DNA of 38,275 nt. Origin: Rhodopseudomonas sp. BR0M22 (GTDB taxonomy: Bacteria > Pseudomonadota > Alphaproteobacteria > Rhizobiales > Xanthobacteraceae). Position 1 is the stretch's first letter, and each line of letters opens with the position of its first letter. The DNA is taken from the NCBI RefSeq assembly GCF_010907035.1, contig NZ_QUMK01000055.1, forward strand, positions 1 through 38,275. The letters run 5' to 3'. Both the position numbers and the translations under genes were made by a program. Below the pieces are notes generated by a model. That model was not told where the DNA came from and did no database searches. It was given only the letters and a program-made list of their open reading frames with translations. Of the stretch, positions 33,044 through 38,275 are shown one piece after another.

Positions 33044-34039
33044 ATGTCCCAAGCCGCTTTCGTGGACGCGCTCGCGCGCAGCGTTCGTCGCTGGTGCGCG
33101 GGTGCGACGGGAATTCGCGCCGCCGCACAGCTCTCGGGCGGCGCGAGTCAGGAGACATGGTCGTTCGTAATCGAGCGGCCGGACGGCGACATCGCCGCGA
33201 TCCTGCGTCGCTCGCCGCCGGGCTACGGCAGCGTGTCGGGTCGCGCCGCGGGACTCGATGTCGAAGCCGAACTGATGCGGCTCGCCTACGAGGCCGGCGT
33301 GCCGTCGCCGCAGGTGCTGCACGTTCTCACCGAGGCCGACGCGCTCGGCGCCGGATTCGTGATGCGGCGCGTCGATGGCGAAACCATCCCGCGCAAGATT
33401 CTCCGCGACGACGAGTTCGCCGACGCGCGGCCGAAGCTGGCGCGACAGATCGGCACGATCCTCGCCGGCCTGCACGGCATCGACAGCGCCGCGCTGCCGC
33501 CGTTGCGCACGATCAGTTCGACCGAGGAGATCGGTCTGCTACGCGACGATTATCGCAGCATGGGCTGGCCGCGCCCGGTGTTCGAGCTGGCGCTGCGCTG
33601 GCTCAGCCAGAACGATCCGGGCGTGTCGAAGGCGGTCACGCTGGTGCACGGCGACTTTCGCCACGGCAATCTGATCATCGGCGCGGACGGCGTTCGCGCC
33701 GTGCTGGATTGGGAATTGGCGCATCGCGGCGACCCGATGGAAGACCTTGGCTGGATCTGCGTGAATTCCTGGCGGTTCGGCGAGATCGACAAGCCGGTCG
33801 GCGGGCTCGGCTCGCGCGAAGACATGTTCGCCGGCTACGAGGCGGCGGGCGGCACCGTCGATCCGGACCGGGTCAAGTTCTGGGAAGTGATGGGCACGCT
33901 GCGCTGGGGCATCATGTGCTGCGGCATGATGCAGCGCTTCCGTCAGGGGCCCGACCATTCGATGGAGCGCGCGATGATCGGTCGCCGCTCGTCGGAAACC
34001 GAGATCGATCTGCTGCGCCTGCTGGCGCCGCGCAGCTAA
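33044..34039 (+). CDS. APH-fold phosphotransferase (ACAD10/11 kinase domain- and LvaA-like)
   Basis: 331 residues of the APH/choline-kinase fold. The catalytic loop is HGDFRHGN (202-209; Asp204, Asn209), and the Mg-binding Asp222 is in VLDWELAHRGDPMEDLGW. The N-terminal lobe has the SGGASQETW glycine loop (31-39). The RSPPGYGS...EAELMRLAYEAGVPSPQVL stretch is typical of kinases tied to acyl-CoA metabolism (N-terminal domain of human ACAD10/11; LvaA of Pseudomonas putida), not of antibiotic resistance proteins. Those enzymes phosphorylate 4-hydroxyacyl-CoA. It sits between a crotonase gene and the DUF6285 gene in a plus-strand operon. The substrate is inferred. Confidence 0.9.
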   Translation: MSQAAFVDALARSVRRWCAGATGIRAAAQLSGGASQETWSFVIERPDGDIAAILRRSPPGYGSVSGRAAGLDVEAELMRLAYEAGVPSPQVLHVLTEADALGAGFVMRRVDGETIPRKILRDDEFADARPKLARQIGTILAGLHGIDSAALPPLRTISSTEEIGLLRDDYRSMGWPRPVFELALRWLSQNDPGVSKAVTLVHGDFRHGNLIIGADGVRAVLDWELAHRGDPMEDLGWICVNSWRFGEIDKPVGGLGSREDMFAGYEAAGGTVDPDRVKFWEVMGTLRWGIMCCGMMQRFRQGPDHSMERAMIGRRSSETEIDLLRLLAPRS

Positions 34040-34057
34040 TCAATCAGCGAGGCAGCG

Positions 34058-34432
34058 ATGCAGGACGAACCGAGACCAGACGAACTGATCAAGGCGGTGG
34101 CGGATTTTCTGCGTGATCAGATTGCGCCGCAGATCTCCGGCCATGCCGCGTTCAAGCTGCGGGTCGGTATCAATGCGCTCGATCTGGTGACGCGGCAATT
34201 GACGCTGTCGGCCGACAGCGACGCCGAAGAACTCGCCAGCCTGAAAACGCTGCTCGGCAAGGACGGTACGCTGGTTGATCTCAATTCCGACCTCGCCGAA
34301 CGGATCGCCTCCGGCGCAGTCGATCTGTCGACGCCCGGCGTCAAAGATCATCTATGGCGCACCACCCTGGCCAAACTCGCCGTCGATCAGCCGAACTACG
34401 CGAGCTATCGGCGGGAGATGGAACAGAAGTAA
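34058..34432 (+). CDS. DUF6285 family protein, likely partner of the APH-fold kinase
   Basis: 124 residues. DELIKAVADFLRDQIAPQISGHAAF, LRVGINALDLVTRQL and the end TTLAKLAVDQPNYASYR are the conserved blocks of DUF6285. It is helical and soluble with no membrane segment. It follows the kinase gene by 18 bp. In P. putida the LvaA kinase needs a small protein, LvaB, encoded next to it. This gene has the size and place of LvaB, but I cannot test homology here. It may stabilise the kinase or form part of its active complex. Last gene of the operon before the palindromic repeats. Confidence 0.85.
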   Translation: MQDEPRPDELIKAVADFLRDQIAPQISGHAAFKLRVGINALDLVTRQLTLSADSDAEELASLKTLLGKDGTLVDLNSDLAERIASGAVDLSTPGVKDHLWRTTLAKLAVDQPNYASYRREMEQK

Positions 34433-34481
34433 GCCTCGGCTGAGCGAAGATAACCACGGCATCGCCGCGAGCAACAACCTA

Positions 34482-34536
34482 TCGTTCGTCATTCCGGGGC
34501 GCGCGAGCCATGCTCGCGCCCCGGAATGACGAACGA
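34482..34536. repeat. Near-perfect long hairpin, family A
   Basis: A 27-nt left arm and a 25-nt right arm (34512-34536) differ only by one extra CG and are separated by CAT. The arms contain the family A ends GTCATTCCGGGG and CCCCGGAATGAC, extended outward by TCGTTC/GAACGA. It lies 50 bp after the DUF6285 gene, in the gap 34433-34655 between convergent genes, and could end transcription in both directions. Confidence 0.85.
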
Positions 34537-34548
34537 GTGGGGTTCCTT

Positions 34549-34632
34549 CGTCATTGCGAGCGGAGCGAAGCAATCCAGTCGTCTTGCACTGAATTTCTGG
34601 ATTGCTTCGTCGCGGCGCTTCTCGCAATGACG
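34549..34632. repeat. Palindromic repeat, family B
   Basis: Arms CGTCATTGCGAG (34549-34560) and CTCGCAATGACG (34621-34632) are perfect inverted repeats. The inner stem GAAGCAATCCAG (34567-34578) / CTGGATTGCTTC (34597-34608) is also perfect. It matches the copy at 29609-29691 in length and layout. It abuts the family A hairpin 12 bp away and ends 24 bp before the stop of the enoyl-CoA hydratase gene. Confidence 0.87.
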
Positions 34633-34655
34633 ACAGAGATTGCGCGGCGAGCGAA

Positions 34656-35435
34656 CTACTTGCCCTGCCAGTTCGGCGCGCGCTTTTCCGAGAACGCTTT
34701 CGGGCCTTCGATATAGTCCTGCGACGCCACCATCGCTTTTACCGCCGGATAGTCGCGCTGCTCGGCGATCGCTTGCGGTAATGAGACTTCGAGGCCGCGG
34801 CTCAGCGTCTGCTTCGAAGCGCGGATCGACATCGGCGAGTTCTTGCAGATGGTTTCGGCCCAGCGTTCGGCGGCGGCGAGGGCTTCGCCTTGCGGCACCA
34901 CTTCGTTGACGAAGCCGAGCTCCAGCCCCTCCCGGGCGGGAACATGGCGGGCGGTGAGGATCATGCCCATCGCGCGCTTCAGACCGATCTGGCGGGGCAG
35001 GCGGTGCAGGCCGCCGGCGAGCGCGGCGAGGCCGACCTTCGGCTCCGGCAGCGCGAACACGGCGTTCTCAGCCGCGATGATCAGGTCGCAGGCGAGCGCG
35101 ATCTCGAAGCCGCCGCCCATCGCGACGCCGTTGACGGCGGCGATGATCGGCTTGTCGCAATCGAACCGCGAGGTGAGCCCGCCGAAGCCGCTCTCGCCCC
35201 AGCCGCGCTTGCCGCCGCTCGCCTGCCATTTCAGATCATTGCCGGCGCAGAACGCCTTGTCGCCAGCGCCGGTGACGATCGCCACCCACTGTTCGGGATC
35301 GGCGGCGAAATCGTTGAACACGCCTTCGAGTTCGAAATGCGCGTCGGTGTGCAGCGCGTTGTACACTTCGGGCCGCGACAGCGTGACGATGGTGATCGGC
35401 CCCTTGCGGGTGACGGTGGAGAACTGCAGCGCCAT
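34656..35435 (-). CDS. Enoyl-CoA hydratase (canonical crotonase)
   Basis: 259 residues. Both catalytic glutamates of enoyl-CoA hydratases are present: Glu111 in GGGFEIALACD and Glu131 in LPEPKVGLAALAGG. The oxyanion-hole parts DKAFCAGNDLK (59-69) and NGVAMGGGFE (102-111) are intact. The start at ATG 35435 has AAGGAAA upstream; the open frame runs further, across the promoter of the divergent gene, and was cut back. It is divergent from the acyl-CoA dehydrogenase gene and shares its control region. It should hydrate 2-enoyl-CoA to 3-hydroxyacyl-CoA, the step after dehydrogenation or phosphate loss. Carnitinyl-CoA dehydratase-type relatives are an alternative. Confidence 0.92.
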   Translation of the reverse strand: MALQFSTVTRKGPITIVTLSRPEVYNALHTDAHFELEGVFNDFAADPEQWVAIVTGAGDKAFCAGNDLKWQASGGKRGWGESGFGGLTSRFDCDKPIIAAVNGVAMGGGFEIALACDLIIAAENAVFALPEPKVGLAALAGGLHRLPRQIGLKRAMGMILTARHVPAREGLELGFVNEVVPQGEALAAAERWAETICKNSPMSIRASKQTLSRGLEVSLPQAIAEQRDYPAVKAMVASQDYIEGPKAFSEKRAPNWQGK

Positions 35436-35482
35436 CGGCGTTTCCTTATTTCGTTGAGCAGAATTGTGCGGCTGAAGCGCGC

Positions 35483-35524
35483 TTGACTTGTCGTGCGCGG
35501 CGCATGTTAATCGCTCGCTTAACA
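35483..35524 (+). promoter_or_regulatory. Promoter with overlapping operator for the acyl-CoA dehydrogenase gene
   Basis: TTGACT (35483-35488) and GTTAAT (35506-35511) are 17 bp apart, a good sigma-70-type pair. The dyad TGTTAAtCGctCGcTTAACA (35505-35524; 16 of 20 positions symmetric) covers the -10 region, so a bound repressor would block transcription. TetR-family regulators of acyl-CoA degradation use sites of this build. The same region serves the divergent enoyl-CoA hydratase gene. Confidence 0.6.
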
Positions 35525-35560
35525 AGATCAACAACAACACGAAGACTGTGGGAGCACGCC

Positions 35561-36835
35561 TTGGATTTCTCTCTGCCGCCCGATCTGGTCGCCTATCTCG
35601 CCGAGCTCGATCGTTTCATCGACGCCAAGATCAAGCCGCTCGAACAGGCCGATGACAACATCCGCTTCTTCGATCATCGCCGCGAATGGGCGCGAACTGA
35701 TTTCGAGAACGGCGGCTTGCCGCGCCACGAATGGGAAGAGTTGCTGCGCAAGGCGAAGGATCTCGCTGACGACGCCGGTCATCTCCGCTTCGCGATTCCG
35801 AAGCGCTATGGCGGCCAGGACGGGACCAACCTCTGGATGGCTGTGATCCGCGAGCACTTCGCCGCCAAGGGCCTCGGCCTGCACAACGATCTGCAGAACG
35901 AGCATTCGATCGTCGGCAATTTTCCAGTCGTGAAGATGCTCGATCTGTACGGCCGCGACGATCAGAAGGCGATGATCGACGGCTCGATCAAGGGCAAGTA
36001 TCGCATCACGTTCGGTTTGACGGAGCCAGACCACGGTTCCGACGCGACCCATATGGAGACGCGTGCGGAGGAAGCGACTCGCGACGGCAAGAAGGGCTGG
36101 GTGATCAACGGCGAGAAGATGTGGACGACAGGCATGCACGTCGCCACGCATTGCGCGCTGTTCGCCCGCACCTCGGGCAACGACGGCGACGCGCGCGGCA
36201 TCACCTGCTTCCTGGTGCCGGCCGATGCGCCGGGCGTGAAGGTCGAGGAATATCTCTGGACCTTCAACATGCCGACCGATCATCCGCGGGTGTCGTTCAA
36301 GGATGTGTTCGTCACCGAGGACGCGTTGTTCGGCGAGGTCGGCCGCGGCCTGTCGCTGGCGCAGTGCTTCGTCCACGAGAACCGCATCCGTCAGGCGGCC
36401 TCGTCGCTCGGCGCCGCGGTGTACTGCATCAACGAGAGCGTGAAATACGCGCGTGAGCGCAAGCCGTTCGGCGAGGAGCTGGCGCGCAACCAGGCGATCC
36501 AATTCCCGCTGGTCGAACTGGCCACCCAGGCCGAGATGCTGCGTCTCTTGATCCGCAAGACCGCGTGGGAGATGGATCAGATGACCCAGGCCCAGGTCGA
36601 GCACACGCTGTCCGACAAGGTGTCGATGTGTAACTATTGGGCGAACCGGCTGTGCGGCCAGGCGGCCGATCGTGCCATTCAGGTCCACGGCGGCATCGGC
36701 TATTCGCGCCACAAGCCGTTCGAGCACATCTACCGCCACCACCGCCGCTATCGCATCACCGAAGGCAGCGAAGAAATCCAGATGCGGAAAGTGGCGGGCT
36801 TCCTGTTCGGCTACATGGGTGCGAACAAGCGGTGA
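35561..36835 (+). CDS. Acyl-CoA dehydrogenase family protein (ACAD10/11 and LvaC-like)
   Basis: 424 residues from TTG 35561 (MDFSLPPDL), with GGGAG six bases upstream. A longer frame from ATG 35483 would start inside the -35 box and was rejected. FAD and substrate motifs are seen: FGLTEPDHGSDATHMETRA (about 174-192), INGEKMWTTG, FVHENRIRQAASSLGAA, QVHGGIGYSRHKPFEHIYRHHR and ITEGSEEIQMRKVAG, whose TEG Glu matches the catalytic-base region of medium-chain enzymes. The long N-terminal part (1-110) and the RHHRRYRITEGSEE block are the pattern of ACAD10/11-type enzymes. In the lva scheme LvaC removes phosphate from 4-phosphoacyl-CoA. A normal alpha,beta-dehydrogenase is the alternative. Confidence 0.9.
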   Translation: MDFSLPPDLVAYLAELDRFIDAKIKPLEQADDNIRFFDHRREWARTDFENGGLPRHEWEELLRKAKDLADDAGHLRFAIPKRYGGQDGTNLWMAVIREHFAAKGLGLHNDLQNEHSIVGNFPVVKMLDLYGRDDQKAMIDGSIKGKYRITFGLTEPDHGSDATHMETRAEEATRDGKKGWVINGEKMWTTGMHVATHCALFARTSGNDGDARGITCFLVPADAPGVKVEEYLWTFNMPTDHPRVSFKDVFVTEDALFGEVGRGLSLAQCFVHENRIRQAASSLGAAVYCINESVKYARERKPFGEELARNQAIQFPLVELATQAEMLRLLIRKTAWEMDQMTQAQVEHTLSDKVSMCNYWANRLCGQAADRAIQVHGGIGYSRHKPFEHIYRHHRRYRITEGSEEIQMRKVAGFLFGYMGANKR

Positions 36836-36858
36836 GTGCAGCCGGCTTCCTCTCGCCG

Positions 36859-36970
36859 GTCATTCCGGGGCACGCGCGAAGCGCGTAAACCCGGAAACCC
36901 GAGCTGTTGATCGCCGGGTGTTTGCCACCTCGAGATTCTGGGTTCGCGCTACGCGAGCCCCGGAATGACG
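36859..36970. repeat. Palindromic repeat, family A (long form)
   Basis: Outer arms GTCATTCCGGGG and CCCCGGAATGAC match the other family A copies, and the core CCCGAGCTGTT ... GAGATTC(T)GGGTT is shared with 10989-11086. The inner stem has drifted more than in that copy. It begins 24 bp after the acyl-CoA dehydrogenase gene. Confidence 0.82.
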
Positions 36971-36997
36971 AGTTTGGTTAGCTCGCTGACGCTCGCG

Positions 36998-37028
36998 ATG
37001 GATGCGCGGGTCGAGCCCGCGCATGACG
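36998..37028. repeat. Half copy of family C palindrome
   Basis: GATGCGCGGGTCGAGCCCGC plus GCATGACG matches one arm of the family C repeat at 20250-20281 apart from a few substitutions that keep the stem paired. It lies directly between a family A and a family D element. Confidence 0.65.
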
Positions 37029-37064
37029 TTTGTCAGGTGGAGTAGGCATTGCCCCGCTTACAAA

Positions 37065-37181
37065 CGTCATCCCCCGCGCATGCGGGGGATCCAGTATGCA
37101 AAGGCGTTCGCGGTGCAGGCACCGCAGAGCGACGAGCGCTCTGCGATACTGGGGCGCCCGGACGAGCCGGGCGATGATGAC
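37065..37181. repeat. Compound palindromic repeat, family D
   Basis: ATCCCCCGC-GCAT-GCGGGGGAT (37069-37090) is a perfect hairpin. CCAGTAT (37091-37097) pairs with ATACTGG (37146-37152), and GCCCGG-ACGA-GCCGGGC closes the right side before GATGATGAC. Only one copy occurs in the window. With the two repeats before it, it fills the 375-bp gap 36836-37210, in which I see no gene. Confidence 0.75.
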
Positions 37182-37210
37182 AGTGGATGTGTGTAGCTGA
37201 ACGCCGCCGC

Positions 37211-38275
37211 TCAGTTCACCTGCCGGTCCTTGCCGCTCCAATACGGATCGCGGAGTTGGCGGCGCAGGATTTTGCCGGAGGCGTTGCGGGGCAGGGCCGG
37301 GATGAAGTCGATCGACTTCGGGGTCTTGTAGCCGGCGATGCGGGTGCGGGTGAAGCCGATGATATCCTGCGCGGTCGCTTCCTTGCCTGGCTTCATTACC
37401 ACCACGGCCTTGACCGCTTCACCCCACTGATCGTCCGGCACGCCCACCACCGCGACTTCGGCGACGTCCGGATGATCGCAGATCGCGCTCTCGACCTCGG
37501 CCGGATAGATATTCTCGCCGCCGGAGATGATCATGTCCTTGATGCGGTCGTGGATGTAGACGTAGCCGTCCTCGTCCATGTAGCCGGCGTCACCGGTGCG
37601 CAGCCAGTTGTCGCCGTCGATCGTCTTCTTGGTGGCGTCGGGCAGATTCCAATAGCCGACCATGTTGGAGCCGGAGCGGGTGGCGATCTCGCCGACCTGG
37701 CGCGGCGGCAGCGGCTTGCCGTCGGGATCGAGGATTGCGATCTCGACGCCGGGCAGCGCCTTGCCGGCGGAGCGCATCCGCTCCAGACCCTCGACGTGAT
37801 CCTCCGGCGGCAGCGCCACGATGGTGCCGGTGGTCTCGGTCATGCCGTACATTTGCACGAAGCCGCATTTGAAGACCTCGATGCACTCCTTCAGCAGTGC
37901 CGCCGGAATCGGCGAGGCGCCGTACAGCATGTATTTCAGCCGCGAGAAATCGACCTCGCGGGTGCGCGGCTGCCGCACCACGAACTGCATCGCGGCCGGC
38001 ACCATGAACAGCTTGGTGATGCCGGACTGTTCGAAGAAGTCGAGCACCTTGGTCGGATCGAACTCGCGCGCGATTACGCCCTTGGCGCCGTGATAGACGC
38101 CCATCATGCCCCAGCCGGAACCGCCGATGTGAAACACCGGCATCGCCACCAGCGAGACGTCGTCGGGCGACCATCGGTTCCATTCGGGCTTGTTGTCCTG
38201 ACCGGCGCGAACCAGCGACAGGAAATTGGCGTGGCTGAGCATCGCGCCCTTCGGCTTTCCTGTGGTGCCGGGGGT
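37211..38275 (-). CDS. Acyl-CoA synthetase (AMP-forming ligase), N-terminus outside window
   Basis: 355 residues are visible and the frame runs through the right edge, so the first ~150-200 residues are missing. The segment begins at the phosphate-binding loop TPGTTGKPKGAM. YGMTETTG is the adenine/acyl motif, WLRTGDAGYMDEDG and IHDRIKDMIISGGENIYP the hinge region, and PRNASGKILRRQL carries the adenylation Lys near the C-terminus, so the enzyme should be active. The methionine at 38242 is internal and not a start. It makes an acyl-CoA from a free acid, ATP and CoA, and would feed the acyl-CoA genes 29728-36835 (LvaE role). It converges on the acyl-CoA dehydrogenase gene across the repeat cluster. 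Confidence 0.92.
   Translation of the reverse strand, partial: TPGTTGKPKGAMLSHANFLSLVRAGQDNKPEWNRWSPDDVSLVAMPVFHIGGSGWGMMGVYHGAKGVIAREFDPTKVLDFFEQSGITKLFMVPAAMQFVVRQPRTREVDFSRLKYMLYGASPIPAALLKECIEVFKCGFVQMYGMTETTGTIVALPPEDHVEGLERMRSAGKALPGVEIAILDPDGKPLPPRQVGEIATRSGSNMVGYWNLPDATKKTIDGDNWLRTGDAGYMDEDGYVYIHDRIKDMIISGGENIYPAEVESAICDHPDVAEVAVVGVPDDQWGEAVKAVVVMKPGKEATAQDIIGFTRTRIAGYKTPKSIDFIPALPRNASGKILRRQLRDPYWSGKDRQVN

Noticed and set aside
32174-33475. Minus-strand open frame of 433 codons
   Set aside because: Antisense to the PaaG-like and kinase genes and crosses their boundary, as a shadow would.
33044-34039. Aminoglycoside resistance gene
   Set aside because: The fold is APH, but the gene sits with acyl-CoA genes and DUF6285 and has the look of the ACAD10/11 and LvaA kinases. 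Resistance is not supported.
35528-36742. Minus-strand open frame of 404 codons
   Set aside because: Antisense to the acyl-CoA dehydrogenase gene; no recognisable domain.
36859-37181. Possible CRISPR array
   Set aside because: The units are palindromes of different families with unequal spacers, not identical direct repeats with regular spacers, and no cas gene is present.

Overview
The window is high-GC, tightly packed alphaproteobacterial chromosome. The content fits the Rhodopseudomonas/Bradyrhizobium group (Nitrobacteraceae), most likely Rhodopseudomonas palustris or a close relative. The signs are two high-affinity branched-chain-type (HAAT/Liv) ABC transporters, a class I P450 with a His-containing [3Fe-4S] ferredoxin of the type known from R. 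palustris HaA2, many acyl-CoA enzymes, and several families of palindromic intergenic repeats. The species is an inference. No rRNA, tRNA or CRISPR array was seen.

Layout. 1-300: 3' end of an IS transposase and a palindromic repeat. 306-4023 (minus): amidase, ferredoxin, P450 and a molybdopterin oxidoreductase of the sulfite-oxidase fold, with a paired dyad ahead of the ferredoxin. 4161-5273: an SbmA/BacA-like membrane protein without an ATPase domain. 5289-12406 (minus): solute-binding protein, livH, livM, a fused livG-livF ATPase, an SDR-fold protein that has lost its catalytic residues, and a GH1 beta-glucosidase. 12608-13687: a tartrate/D-malate dehydrogenase. 13718-14563: an unknown membrane protein.

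14713-24961 looks like one catabolic region around a LysR regulator. On the minus strand are lysR, an M20 carbamoylase-type amidohydrolase and a D-2-hydroxyacid dehydrogenase. On the plus strand are a DUF1445 lyase/D-glutamate cyclase-like protein, a complete second Liv transporter, a small toxin-antitoxin pair and a hydroxypyruvate isomerase-like protein. A T-N11-A LysR box lies between the two arms. 25173-29559 encodes an RND pump and its periplasmic adaptor, in the unusual order pump then adaptor.

29728-38275 is an acyl-CoA catabolism region: a thiolase-fold protein without the nucleophilic Cys, an SDR, a PaaG-like crotonase, an APH-fold kinase, a DUF6285 protein, a canonical enoyl-CoA hydratase, an acyl-CoA dehydrogenase and an acyl-CoA ligase cut by the window end. 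Kinase + small partner + acyl-CoA dehydrogenase + SDR + ligase matches, part for part, the known levulinate (lva) route and the human ACAD10/11 fusions, which remove a 4-hydroxyl group from acyl-CoAs by way of a phosphate ester. This is the best candidate here for an under-described pathway. Operator-like palindromes sit at its promoters.

In both Liv operons a long palindromic repeat lies exactly between the binding-protein gene and the first permease gene, although the two repeats belong to different families. This suggests use as 3'-end stabilisers that give excess binding protein.
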